This document shows positions 39,084-47,876 of a stretch of DNA of 64,000 nt, in pieces (the stretch's first letter is position 1; every line of letters starts with the position of its first letter). The translations under genes and the position numbers were made by a program. The stretch comes from GCA-2686295 sp043817405 (GTDB lineage Archaea > Nanobdellota > Nanobdellia > Woesearchaeales > GCA-2686295). The notes beneath the pieces were generated by a model. It was not told the DNA's origin and did not search any database. It worked only from the letters and a program-made list of their open reading frames with translations. The DNA is taken from the NCBI GenBank assembly GCA_043817405.1, contig JBDRGV010000051.1, positions 1-64,000 of the forward strand. Reading direction: 5' to 3'.

Positions 39084-39125
39084 GTGACCACAAAAACTAA
39101 AAAACTCAACATTTGTAGACACCTA
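39081..39125. promoter_or_regulatory. Degenerate copy of the Fic operator at the 3' end
   Basis: TAGGTGACCACA (39081-39092, including the Fic stop codon) and TGTAGACACCTA (39114-39125) form an inverted repeat matching at 10 of 12 positions. TGTAGACACC is the same half-site as in the Fic promoter. Confidence 0.45.
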
Positions 39126-39215
39126 TTTTTATAGATATTATATAAAGTTAATGAAAAACACTATGAATAAATTTATATATAAAGAAATTCAATTTCATAT
39201 ACGAGGTGATTTTTC

Positions 39216-39356
39216 ATGGCACTAGATTATACACAAATAATGTTAGCAATTTGTATCGGAACTTTGGCAGCTTTAGTATACACATTAAGAGTTCTTGTAT
39301 CATTAGAGAAAAAAGTTTCCAGATTATTAAAACATAATGATATAAGTGAAGAATAG
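39216..39356 (+). CDS. Small single-helix membrane protein, 46 residues
   Basis: GAGGTGA lies eight bases before ATG 39216, and a TATA element (AATTTATATATAAAG) lies at about 39169. The protein has one hydrophobic segment (IMLAICIGTLAALVYTLRVL) and a charged tail (LEKKVSRLLKHNDISEE). Promoter and ribosome site both support a real gene. Function unknown. Confidence 0.6.
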   Translation: MALDYTQIMLAICIGTLAALVYTLRVLVSLEKKVSRLLKHNDISEE

Positions 39357-39433
39357 AACTATTGAAAGATAAGTTAAAAAAAGTTGTTTAAAGTTAACTC
39401 AACCTTTTTATATCTCTTCACATTCTTTTCCAT

Positions 39434-40099
39434 ATGAAAGTATACTTAGCCAACAAAACTTCAGAATCATTCATTAAAGAATTTGAAAATCTTTCTAATG
39501 TTAAAGTAAACTATGAAATTAACTCAAACATTCTAAACCAAAAAGATTGTTTCTTAATTGATGTTTATAATACATTCATCAAACCAGTAACAACTATTGA
39601 TGATGATATGACCATGGAAAGATTAGGAAAAATGGCTTATCTTAGGGGTGAAAAAGTTTCAGAAGATTTTATCATAAAAGGACAACCTGTTAGAAAAGGA
39701 TTTAAAGAATTCTTAAAACATTACAATGACGTAAAAATAGGAATCCATTCCGACAGCATATATGATAATCAATTTCAAGAACTACATGATTATTGGGGTT
39801 TTGAAGGATTGGTTGAAAAATACTTCTATGAAATAACTGGAATTCCAGAAAAAGAATGGATGTTCAAAAACTCTAATAAAATGGATTCGAAGTACTTTAT
39901 ACAAACATGGGATAATAAAAAATATATTAAAGATTTCAAGTATATGATTCAAGCAATGAATACAAATAAAGAAAACACTTTAATCATAGGAGATGGACTA
40001 ACAGACATTACTCCCGCAGTTCATTATAATATTGACCTCTTAGTGGTTCCACCGCAAACAATGCAACCAAACTTTGATTTTAAAGAGTTAATAAAATAA
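39434..40099 (+). CDS. HAD-like hydrolase
   Basis: 221 residues. Motif I is visible as FLIDVYNTFIKP (Asp-x-Tyr-x-Thr), motif II as IGIHSDSIYD and motif IV as LIIGDGLTDITPA, in the usual order. A possible motif III lysine lies between. The DxD-type second aspartate of motif I is replaced (DVY), so phosphatase activity is uncertain. A leaderless promoter with a pyrimidine-rich spacer precedes it. Confidence 0.65.
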   Translation: MKVYLANKTSESFIKEFENLSNVKVNYEINSNILNQKDCFLIDVYNTFIKPVTTIDDDMTMERLGKMAYLRGEKVSEDFIIKGQPVRKGFKEFLKHYNDVKIGIHSDSIYDNQFQELHDYWGFEGLVEKYFYEITGIPEKEWMFKNSNKMDSKYFIQTWDNKKYIKDFKYMIQAMNTNKENTLIIGDGLTDITPAVHYNIDLLVVPPQTMQPNFDFKELIK

Positions 40100-40142
40100 C
40101 TCTCTCTAAACCTATTTAAATCTCTCTTTATTCCCTTTCTTC

Positions 40143-40691
40143 ATGGTTAAAGAAATTATGAAATACATTTGCGAATTCAAAACTTGTGGAGCAGAATATA
40201 ATTCCAGAAGTGAAGCTCAGAGATGTGAAGATTTTGGATTCATCGGTCCTGAGATTAAAAGTAATTTTATTTTCCGTTCCGACGCTCCTGGCCATGGTAA
40301 ATATTATAATATCACTACTAGCACCATTGTGGAAGGCCATCGTAGAACAACTGAATACAGACAAATTTACGGAGACTTAGAATCTCTAAAGATAAAAGAA
40401 CAAAGATTTAATCAAAAGAGTGAGGAACAACAGAAGAAAGAGCTTCAAGAGATTGACATGATGGATATTATACCAACTACTACTAAATCATTAGCAATTT
40501 CTCTTGTTCAGGGTTATTACAAGATTCTTCCAAAAAAAGAATTCCAAGAAGTAAGCGAATTTCTTTATAATGCTAATTGTATGGCTCCTTATAGAGAACC
40601 CTGGTATATGGGCTTTAATTTAAAATTCCAAAGAGAACCTTTTTTAAAAGACATGGATACTATAATTGAAGAACTAAAGAAGTTTCCTTAA
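40143..40691 (+). CDS. Hypothetical protein with N-terminal Cys motif
   Basis: 182 residues. The start has cysteines and a possible zinc site (YICEFKTCGAEYNSRSEAQRC). The rest is alpha/beta with HRRTTEYRQIYGDLESLK and a helical end. No family recognised. Its promoter has TATTTAAAT about 28 bases before the ATG with a pyrimidine-rich spacer, like its neighbours at 39434 and 40739. Confidence 0.55.
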   Translation: MVKEIMKYICEFKTCGAEYNSRSEAQRCEDFGFIGPEIKSNFIFRSDAPGHGKYYNITTSTIVEGHRRTTEYRQIYGDLESLKIKEQRFNQKSEEQQKKELQEIDMMDIIPTTTKSLAISLVQGYYKILPKKEFQEVSEFLYNANCMAPYREPWYMGFNLKFQREPFLKDMDTIIEELKKFP

Positions 40692-40738
40692 TACTTTCCT
40701 CAACCTTTTTATATATCTTTTAATTCCCATTCTCTACA

Positions 40739-41083
40739 ATGTCATTAAATGATGCACTAGCCAATATGAATGATCTTTATAATAAGATTACTGATAAAGG
40801 AATGGATATTTATCAGTTTGATTATAGCTATTCACTTTGGAAGTATCATCGATATGAGGATGTAACTGACATATACACTATTCTTCTTCCTAAAGGTAAA
40901 AAATATATTTCTGAAGATAACATTGAAAGACTAAAGGGTTATGATAAGAAAATCCCAAGAACATCTATGCCTCTAAAGGATATAGTATCAGGAAGAATAA
41001 AGATTAAACCTGTAAAAGAAATGCCGACATTAAATACACTCCGAGAACTAATCTCTCATGGAGTTCATTTTTCTAGAAGATAA
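40739..41083 (+). CDS. Hypothetical protein, 114 residues
   Basis: A soluble alpha/beta protein starting MSLNDALANMNDLYNKI. No motif recognised. A TATA element (TTTTTATATATC) about 26 bases upstream with a pyrimidine-rich spacer suggests leaderless transcription. It ends one base before the convergent RelE-like gene. Confidence 0.5.
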   Translation: MSLNDALANMNDLYNKITDKGMDIYQFDYSYSLWKYHRYEDVTDIYTILLPKGKKYISEDNIERLKGYDKKIPRTSMPLKDIVSGRIKIKPVKEMPTLNTLRELISHGVHFSRR

Positions 41084-41084
41084 T

Positions 41085-41339
41085 TCACTTCTTATATATC
41101 TTCTTTCGATGTCCTACTTTTATTACCAGAATAAACAACTCTTTTCTATAGATATCTGCAATTATCCTATAATCTCCTGCTCTTAATTTGTATGATTTTT
41201 CACCAACCAATTTTTCAAAGTATGCTTCAGGCCTTATCCTGGATCTTTCTATCACAGATATTATTCTTTTTCTAATCTCTTTTGGTAGTTTTGCTAGTTG
41301 TTTCTTAGCTAAATCCGAAAGTTCTACTGTATAACTCAT
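41085..41339 (-). CDS. RelE/ParE-family toxin
   Basis: 84 residues with the family pattern: SDLAKKQLAKLPKEIRKRI, then LVGEKSYKLRAGDYRIIADI and IKVGHRKKIYKK. These toxins cut mRNA at the ribosome, or poison gyrase in the ParE branch. The start overlaps the antitoxin stop by four bases, so it is second in the pair. Confidence 0.85.
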   Translation of the reverse strand: MSYTVELSDLAKKQLAKLPKEIRKRIISVIERSRIRPEAYFEKLVGEKSYKLRAGDYRIIADIYRKELFILVIKVGHRKKIYKK

Positions 41340-41557
41340 AGTCCTAACTCTTTTTTAACTTCAGCAAGAGTGTGTGTCTTGCCTTCTTTGTATTCTTTTC
41401 TAGCTATTTCTATATCTTTCAGAGTCTCTTCAGATAGCTCCATTGTATCTTCTAACAAATCCCATAGAACATCTTCATAGCTTTCATTAGAATATCTTTT
41501 CTTTGCTTTTAATTCGTTTAACAAATCTTTGCTTATTTGAATAGTTGTATTGGCCAT
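41336..41557 (-). CDS. Antitoxin partner of the RelE-like toxin
   Basis: 73 residues from ATG 41557. The start (ANTTIQISKDLLNELKAKKR) looks like a short ribbon-helix-helix, and the rest is an acidic helix that would wrap the toxin. The reverse-strand TATA-like TTTAAATAC, centred about 27 bases upstream, supports this leaderless start instead of a longer frame. It overlaps the toxin gene as ATGA. Confidence 0.75.
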   Translation of the reverse strand: MANTTIQISKDLLNELKAKKRYSNESYEDVLWDLLEDTMELSEETLKDIEIARKEYKEGKTHTLAEVKKELGL

Positions 41558-41712
41558 AGCATCTATATAAGTCACTATAGTATTTAAAGATTGTGCTTTG
41601 GACATAATTGTATTTAGAATAATCACCTTAATAAAAACTATGCAACAAAACTCGCAAGATTTCCGGCATACCTTTATAAAATTCTCTTTATCCCCATTCT
41701 TAGGTGGTTATT

Positions 41713-42180
41713 ATGGAAGAATACACACAAGAACAACACGGAAAAGATTCTAAAATCTATGATCCATATCCTTTTATAAGGAAAATAATAAAAACCAATT
41801 TTATTCTAAGTTGTGCTGTTTTGACTTGGGGTTTTACGCTGGCAACTCTCAATTATAAAGCTTGCAGGTCTGAAAAGATAGTTGATGAAACACACTTGCA
41901 AGAGATAATCATAGAAGAGTCCAAAGCTTTGGATATGAAAAATAAGGATATCACCGGAAGATTCACCGAAGCACCTTTTGGCCATGGTCAGGCGATAAAA
42001 CTTGATTATAATAAATACGAGATAATATTAGATAAGAAAGGAAGAAACAGGGGTGTTCTGAAGCATGAACTGTATCATATACTCAAAGGCCATGCAGAAG
42101 AAAAAGACAACCTGTTGATATATCTGTTCATAGAAGAACCACAGGCAGCTCTTTACGGAGCCTATGGTATAAAACTATAA
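41713..42180 (+). CDS. Membrane-anchored HExxH protein (possible metallopeptidase)
   Basis: 155 residues. One membrane helix near 32-50 is followed by a helical outer part with LKHELYHILKGHAEE, which carries the zinc-binding HExxH and a following His. That matches a minimal zincin. A Glu-rich IEEPQAALYGAYG follows. Start ATG 41713 has GGTGG upstream; a GTG three codons earlier is possible. Substrate unknown. Confidence 0.6.
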   Translation: MEEYTQEQHGKDSKIYDPYPFIRKIIKTNFILSCAVLTWGFTLATLNYKACRSEKIVDETHLQEIIIEESKALDMKNKDITGRFTEAPFGHGQAIKLDYNKYEIILDKKGRNRGVLKHELYHILKGHAEEKDNLLIYLFIEEPQAALYGAYGIKL

Positions 42181-42255
42181 GAAAACACCATGCTATAAAA
42201 AATTAAAGCAAGTTTTATATACTTTAATAAAAATAATCAATCGGAGTTGATAAAC

Positions 42256-42459
42256 ATGGTAAAAACTAAAATGAGTAAATGTTGTAATTTAAGTAAATAT
42301 GGAACAGGATGTTGCGCCTATTTCTTAGGATTTATTGGTGCAGCTATTTATTACATCTCAACAGCTACAGGTTTTTGGAACGGAGTACTTGGTGTTCTAC
42401 AAGCAATAGTGTGGCCTTTGTTCTTAGTGCTAGATTTATTAAAGTTTCTAGGCGCATAG
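42256..42459 (+). CDS. Small membrane protein, 67 residues
   Basis: GGAGTTGA precedes ATG 42256, and a TATA element (TTTTATATAC) lies near 42212. The protein has Cys-containing N-terminus (MSKCCNLSKYGTGCC), then two hydrophobic segments (AYFLGFIGAAIYYIS and VLGVLQAIVWPLFLVLDLL). No family recognised. It stands directly before the left copy of a 24-base repeat. Confidence 0.6.
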   Translation: MVKTKMSKCCNLSKYGTGCCAYFLGFIGAAIYYISTATGFWNGVLGVLQAIVWPLFLVLDLLKFLGA

Positions 42460-42470
42460 AATAAATAATC

Positions 42471-42494
42471 ATTCTAGAACAATCTTTGTTTTTT
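42471..42494. repeat. 24-base direct repeat, left copy
   Basis: This block, containing AGAACAATCTTTGTTTTTT, recurs at 46784-46807 with 23 of 24 bases identical. The two copies bracket the lipoprotein and protease genes. In the right copy the block is the 3' end of the 46782-46979 gene; in the left copy it lies in the intergenic gap. Confidence 0.5.
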
Positions 42495-42540
42495 AAATTA
42501 ATTTCAAAAAATTTATAAATATATTCCTCAGCAGATAAAC

Positions 42541-42843
42541 ATGAGGGTTTTGGCTTTATTTTCACTGGTAATAGTAGCTCTGCTAATTTCATGCTCTACA
42601 AATATAACACTCCAAGACAGGGTTAATGATGCTTTAGTAGGTAAAAACATAACTCATTATTCTATAGCAGGAGTACCACTAACTCATGTAATAGAAGAAT
42701 CTGACATTGGAAAAGCAGAGAACGCGTTGTATCAAAAACAAGAATACATTAGAGTAAAGATAGGTCAAACTATATCTTGGAACCTGTATCTTGACAAAGA
42801 AACACTAGAGATTATACACACAGAACAATTATTTGTAACATGA
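42541..42843 (+). CDS. Small lipoprotein
   Basis: 100 residues. The N-terminus is a lipoprotein signal with lipobox ALLISC, lipidating Cys18. The rest is a small alpha/beta domain (THVIEESDIGKAENALYQKQ). It overlaps the protease gene by four bases (ATGA), so it may assist or regulate the protease. A TATA box (AATTTATAAATA) lies about 30 bases before the ATG. Confidence 0.65.
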   Translation: MRVLALFSLVIVALLISCSTNITLQDRVNDALVGKNITHYSIAGVPLTHVIEESDIGKAENALYQKQEYIRVKIGQTISWNLYLDKETLEIIHTEQLFVT

Positions 42844-45800
42844 AAAAAATTATTCCTTGGATATTAGTATTCTTAATCGTTAGTATGATTGTTTCTGCAG
42901 AAGTAAGAGTATCAAATAACGAAAAAAGCTTTATCTCCAAAGAAGAAAAGAAGGAAGTCATTCTTAACATGCCAGGTATAAAGCAAACAGATATAACCAT
43001 GAAGAAAGAACTGAAAGAACAAGGTTACAAATATACTTTCTATCAACAAAAATATAAAAATTTAGAGGTATATGGTGCACAGATAAGCATCATCGAGAAA
43101 AACGAGAAATTAGTTTCTATAAAATCCAATTATGAAGAATTTGATATAAACACTAATCCATTGTTAAGCTCAGAAGATGCTAGGGAGATAGTCTGCGATG
43201 ATATTGGACTTGTTGTGAAATTAGAGCCAAAACTAATCATCTACAAAAACCAATTCAAAGGAGCCGATTATCTACTGGCTTACATCATAGAAACGCCACT
43301 GCTAGAAGGACCTGAAAGATGGCGATACATCATTGATGCAAGGACTGGAAATATAGTTATAAAAGAGACTCTTGTAATAGAAATATATGGTTATGTTACA
43401 GCACAAGTATTTCCAGAAACACCTGCGCAAACACAAATAACAGTCAATCTGACAAATAACAATATAACTTTATGGCAGAATGGTAGCTTTGTCGCTTCTA
43501 CATTGACCAATAATGGATTTTACAACATATCAGGATATGATAACAATATAATATTAAAATCAAATCTTGAAGGACCATATGTAAAAGTTCTGAACGCAAA
43601 CCAGACAAGAGCCTATTTTGAGTACAACGGAACTGGAAATGAGAGTTACAGCTGGAACTGGAATGTCTCTGACAACAACTCTGACAGGAATGAAGAGTCA
43701 AACATGTTCTATCACATAAATATTGCTCATGATTATTTCACGAGCGGTGAACCTTTCAACATAACACAGATGAATTATCAGATGAACGCTACAGTACAAT
43801 ACGGTTTAGTATGCAATGCATTCTATGATACAGTTGACAAAAATATATACTTCTACGGTGGCGCTGGTGGTTGCGACAACCCTGCACTTAGTGCAGATAT
43901 AATTTATCATGAATATGTTCACGCAGTGACCACTGAGATTTACGATTGGTTTCCTTATTATAAAATCACAGGCGCCATGAGTGAAGGTTTCTCAGACTAT
44001 TTCGCAGCCACAATAACAAATGACCCTGCAATTGGAAATGGCAACTGGAATCCATACATTAGGAACATCAGCAATACAAGAAGCTATATCAACAACTATG
44101 CAGAATGTCCATCAGGTCAAAATCCTAGTCCAGGCAATGATTACTGTTATGTGCATTCAAACTCAGACATTTTTAGCGGAGCATTATGGGATTTTAGGCA
44201 ATTAGTAGGTAATGAAACTGCAGATACCTTGATAATGAGAACAATAAAAGCACAGCCTCATAGTTTCTCAGAATTCATGGAAGACATGCTAATATTAGAT
44301 GATGACAATGCTAATCTTTCTGATGGAACACCAAACAGTACATTCATCTGCCAGGCATTTACCAACCATGATATATATTCTTATTATTGTAATGAGACAA
44401 AACATTCTTTTGACATATCTGAAACTACTTTAAACTGGTACGATGCCGCTGCAAACGGCCAAATAGTATCTTCATCTGAATCAACTGATGGAACACAAGG
44501 AATGGATGATGATGACATAACAAAGCCAATCAATCTAAGCTTTTTATTCCCTTTCCACGGAAGCAAGTACTCAAAAATATACATCGGTTCAAACGGTCTG
44601 GTGACCTTGCAGAATTACTCAGTTTCTATATTCTGGGATGACTGCTTCATACCAGACAGCAACCTGCCAAACACAGTCATCGCACCATTATGCACTGACC
44701 TTGATCCAAGCAGTGGCGGAGATGTGTATTATTGGTCTCAAAGCGACAAGTTTGTCGTTGAGTGGAAAAATGTTGTGCCTTATGGACAGAGCGAACAACT
44801 AAATATAGAATTGATAATTTTCAATAACGGAAGCATAGTCATGCAGTTCCAAAACATCTCTGGAATCAGCAGCACTTCAACAAAGATAGGTGTAGAAGAT
44901 GATATTGGTTTGGCAGCAGATCTGTTGAATTATACTGATGTAAATTCTCTTGATCCTTCTGCGTTCATATTCATACCAACAAATACTGCTCCTAATCTGA
45001 CTTCTTCTGCTCCAGACATAAATACAAGCATTTCAGAACCTAACAATCAGACTTTCAACATAAGTTATGATGATTTTGAGAGCGACACTATATCTATAAA
45101 ATGGTATGTTGATGGTATTCTTTTTGCTGAGAACTCTACGATATTTGCTTATAACAGCACATACACTTCTTCAGGAAGCCATAACATAACAGTAAATATC
45201 AGCGATTATCTCGACACTACAAGTTATTCATGGATGCTTGTTGTCAACAACACAGATACTATACCTTCCATTAACAGTTATTCTCCTGGCAATGGCAATG
45301 TCTCCATGGTCGAGAATAACACACAATTTTTCAACCACTCATCAAGTGATGTTGATGGTGATACATTAAGCTATTCATGGTATCTTAATAATTCTTTAGA
45401 AGCAAACACTAGTTATTGGAGCTTTACAGCCAACTTCACTACTGCCGGAAACTGGAATTTAACCTTGGTTGTCTCAGACCCTCAAGGTAATAATGTTAGC
45501 AATTACTGGAATCTGCTTGTGAACAACACCAACAGAGCACCTATCTGGAACTCATTCGAAAACCAATCAATACTAAGCAACGAAACGCTCAATTATTACT
45601 TGAACACGACTGATCCTGACGGAGATAGTGTGAGCTTTTGGGTGAATGAAAGTGCTGTAAATGTTTCTACAGACAACCTGACTTATACACCTGTTAATTT
45701 CACAGGAAACAAATCCATAAGTATAGCTGCTATGGACTATGAATCCAATACTACAATTACATTGATTATAACAGTCGTTGCAATTAATTATTCACCGGTA

Positions 45801-46778
45801 TTCAGCGGAACAATACTAAATCAAACATGGAATGAAAACACAGCAAAAACCAGTGCTTTCGATCTCGATGACTATTTCTCAGATACTGATAGCAACTTAA
45901 CATTCAACTATACTAGCACTAATAACATCATAGTTTCCATATCTGCAACAAATATTGTCAGCTTCTCACAGCCTGCTGATTGGTACGGTACTGAAACCAT
46001 AATATTCAACGCGACGGATGGAACAAACCATGTAGACTCAAACAACATAACATTAACGGTTAGTGAAGTCTTCTCAAGTAGTGGGGGCGGAGGAAGCGGA
46101 AGCGTTCCAGTTGCAGAAGATACAATTTTAAGATCATGGCCTATTGTAAATACTGGCGATTCAAAAACATTGATGATTAACAAAGCAGAGATTCCTTTGA
46201 AAAGCATAAGCTTTGAGGCTGCATCCAAACTCGCTTCACCAAATATAGTAGTTCAAAAACTTGATTCAGCTCCAACTGTTGGTGCAAAATCAGGCAATAT
46301 TTACAAATACATAAAAATAACTCCAACAAGGATGGATGTAGCAAGCGTTAACATAATATTTTATGTCAACAAAGAATGGATTAAAAACAATTCGATTCTG
46401 AACGAAGATATTGCATTGTTCAGGTATACTGACAAATGGGTTGAGCTTCCTACAGTTATTTTAGATCAAAATCTGACTGATGTGATATACAATGCAACAG
46501 GTCTAGGATTCAGCTATTTCGCAATTGCAGAGAAAGAAAAAATTATTACTCTCGCTTCTGACAAAGGTACAATGTTTGAATGGGTGGATGATAATGAAAC
46601 AGAGGAAATAATTGAAAAAGAAACTGTAGAAGAAGTAAATAAATCTATTACACCAATAGTAGAAAATGATTCGAAAGATTTCAAACCAATACCATATTTA
46701 TTAAGTGCATTGTTGTTGTTCATAATAGTTTACATATCTAAATCCTATAAGAATAAAAAAAACATTTCTAAGAATTAA
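42840..46778 (+). CDS. Thermolysin-like surface metalloprotease with PKD-like repeats
   Basis: 1312 residues. A signal peptide precedes an FTP-type propeptide (about 40-170). The catalytic domain has HEYVH (357-361) and the third zinc ligand Glu382 in EGFSDYFAA. A nidogen-like region (about 540-700) follows, then several Ig/PKD-like repeats rich in N-x-S/T sequons (about 710-1080). A glycine-rich linker leads to a PGF-pre-PGF-like domain (about 1085-1240) and a membrane helix near the end with a basic tail. It is anchored outside and probably degrades proteins. Confidence 0.87.
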   Translation: MKKIIPWILVFLIVSMIVSAEVRVSNNEKSFISKEEKKEVILNMPGIKQTDITMKKELKEQGYKYTFYQQKYKNLEVYGAQISIIEKNEKLVSIKSNYEEFDINTNPLLSSEDAREIVCDDIGLVVKLEPKLIIYKNQFKGADYLLAYIIETPLLEGPERWRYIIDARTGNIVIKETLVIEIYGYVTAQVFPETPAQTQITVNLTNNNITLWQNGSFVASTLTNNGFYNISGYDNNIILKSNLEGPYVKVLNANQTRAYFEYNGTGNESYSWNWNVSDNNSDRNEESNMFYHINIAHDYFTSGEPFNITQMNYQMNATVQYGLVCNAFYDTVDKNIYFYGGAGGCDNPALSADIIYHEYVHAVTTEIYDWFPYYKITGAMSEGFSDYFAATITNDPAIGNGNWNPYIRNISNTRSYINNYAECPSGQNPSPGNDYCYVHSNSDIFSGALWDFRQLVGNETADTLIMRTIKAQPHSFSEFMEDMLILDDDNANLSDGTPNSTFICQAFTNHDIYSYYCNETKHSFDISETTLNWYDAAANGQIVSSSESTDGTQGMDDDDITKPINLSFLFPFHGSKYSKIYIGSNGLVTLQNYSVSIFWDDCFIPDSNLPNTVIAPLCTDLDPSSGGDVYYWSQSDKFVVEWKNVVPYGQSEQLNIELIIFNNGSIVMQFQNISGISSTSTKIGVEDDIGLAADLLNYTDVNSLDPSAFIFIPTNTAPNLTSSAPDINTSISEPNNQTFNISYDDFESDTISIKWYVDGILFAENSTIFAYNSTYTSSGSHNITVNISDYLDTTSYSWMLVVNNTDTIPSINSYSPGNGNVSMVENNTQFFNHSSSDVDGDTLSYSWYLNNSLEANTSYWSFTANFTTAGNWNLTLVVSDPQGNNVSNYWNLLVNNTNRAPIWNSFENQSILSNETLNYYLNTTDPDGDSVSFWVNESAVNVSTDNLTYTPVNFTGNKSISIAAMDYESNTTITLIITVVAINYSPVFSGTILNQTWNENTAKTSAFDLDDYFSDTDSNLTFNYTSTNNIIVSISATNIVSFSQPADWYGTETIIFNATDGTNHVDSNNITLTVSEVFSSSGGGGSGSVPVAEDTILRSWPIVNTGDSKTLMINKAEIPLKSISFEAASKLASPNIVVQKLDSAPTVGAKSGNIYKYIKITPTRMDVASVNIIFYVNKEWIKNNSILNEDIALFRYTDKWVELPTVILDQNLTDVIYNATGLGFSYFAIAEKEKIITLASDKGTMFEWVDDNETEEIIEKETVEEVNKSITPIVENDSKDFKPIPYLLSALLLFIIVYISKSYKNKKNISKN

Positions 46779-46781
46779 TAC

Positions 46782-46979
46782 CTATTCCAGAACAATCTTT
46801 GTTTTTTCTCTGAATTTAGAAGTCGCCACACTAACTAGTTTATAGTTTTTCAAATTCTGAGCTTCAGCATATATTTTTGCAGAGTTTACGGATGTAAAAG
46901 TTTTAGGTCTTTTAGTCCTATTTCTAGGTATATGTACTGAAGTTCGCATTCTCTTCAAAGAGGTTTTCATTCGTACCAT
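46782..46979 (-). CDS. Hypothetical basic protein, 65 residues
   Basis: A Lys/Arg-rich protein (MVRMKTSLKRMRTSVHIPRN, ending KTKIVLE) with no recognised domain. A DNA- or RNA-binding role would suit its charge. Its last codons lie in the right copy of the 24-base repeat (46784-46807), and the same coding end (KTKIVLE stop) exists on the left copy at 42471. It is convergent with the protease gene. Confidence 0.45.
   Translation of the reverse strand: MVRMKTSLKRMRTSVHIPRNRTKRPKTFTSVNSAKIYAEAQNLKNYKLVSVATSKFREKTKIVLE
46784..46807. repeat. 24-base direct repeat, right copy
   Basis: Matches 42471-42494 at 23 of 24 positions. It covers the 3' end of the small basic-protein gene, as attachment sites often do. 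Confidence 0.5.
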
Positions 46980-47097
46980 TTTCTCAACAAAACACAGAGT
47001 TATTTATAAGCTTTACTATAATACATTGACCAAACTCTATGTTGCTATGTTGCGAAACACAGAAACATTTAAATACCCATAATTCCAAAAATAAGTC

Positions 47098-47367
47098 ATG
47101 CCTGATGAAAAACTTGCAAGAGCAATAATGTCCAGAGTAAGAAGAGATATACTTCATATTCTAACAATAAAACCTAAACAACCAGTACATTTGATAGCTG
47201 ACGAGTTAAAAATCACTGAATCATCGGCTTCAAAACATTTGAAATTACTTCATGATCTAGACATTCTTGAGTTTCATGATGAAGGAAAAGAAAGATTTTA
47301 TTCTTTAAAAATTCTAGAAATAAAAGAATTACTCAACGCATATGGTACTGTAATAAGAAAACTGTGA
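47098..47367 (+). CDS. ArsR-type winged-helix regulator
   Basis: 89 residues: MSRVRRDILHILTIKPKQPV, then ADELKITESSASKHLKLLHDL, then YSLKILEIKELL. This is the ArsR-like winged helix without an obvious metal-binding cysteine pair. It leads an operon with a CBS protein and a P-type ATPase (gaps of 9 and 2 bases), so it probably controls them. The TATA element ATTTAAATA is about 26 bases upstream, giving a leaderless start. Confidence 0.78.
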   Translation: MPDEKLARAIMSRVRRDILHILTIKPKQPVHLIADELKITESSASKHLKLLHDLDILEFHDEGKERFYSLKILEIKELLNAYGTVIRKL

Positions 47368-47376
47368 GGGAGTAAA

Positions 47377-47874
47377 ATGACATTTGAAAATAATCTTGGA
47401 CTATTAAGAACAAAACAAGCAGAAATACTGTCTGAGAACATCAAAGTTAGAAAGTTAACTGCAGAAGATGCAATGATAAAACCGGTGCTATTATATCCTG
47501 ATGATGATGTTCAAACCATACTGAAAAAATTAAAAAAAGAAAGCATAAACGATTGCATAGTCGTCAATAAAAATAAAACCTTCCTGGGAGAAATAAGCAA
47601 TGAAGATATCAACAAATTATTTTTAGATCAGATTAAGAAAGAACCATTAGTACAAAAACTCAACAGAGGTTACAAACGAGAATTTAATTATAAATCTGCA
47701 AAAGACCTAATGAATAAACACAAATCAACCGCTAAATTAAATACACCCATAAATAAAATTATAGAATTACTATGCAAAGAATGTTTTCACTACATTCCCA
47801 TCACAGACGATGACGAACAGGTCATAGGTGTCGTAACACCAAGCAGCATCATAAATCTATTGAAAGACTATTAA
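47377..47874 (+). CDS. Two-CBS-domain protein
   Basis: 165 residues with two CBS motifs: AEDAMIKPVLLYPDDDVQTI with DCIVVNKNKTFLGEI, and AKDLMNKHKSTAKLNTPINKI with HYIPITDDDEQVIGVVTPSS. CBS pairs bind adenosine nucleotides and regulate partners. GAGGGAG lies just before the ATG. It is between the ArsR regulator and the ATPase and may gate the pump by energy or nucleotide state. Confidence 0.82.
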   Translation: MTFENNLGLLRTKQAEILSENIKVRKLTAEDAMIKPVLLYPDDDVQTILKKLKKESINDCIVVNKNKTFLGEISNEDINKLFLDQIKKEPLVQKLNRGYKREFNYKSAKDLMNKHKSTAKLNTPINKIIELLCKECFHYIPITDDDEQVIGVVTPSSIINLLKDY

Positions 47875-47876
47875 GA

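Noticed and set aside
25858..42494. Mobile element explaining the toxin-rich stretch
   Set aside because: No transposase, integrase, terminal inverted repeats or tRNA-gene attachment site was found. The repeats present look like operators or small duplications.
42365..42592. 75-residue reverse-strand frame across the left 24-base repeat
   Set aside because: It overlaps two supported genes and has no start signal. The repeat itself reads as KTKIVLE in a different frame.
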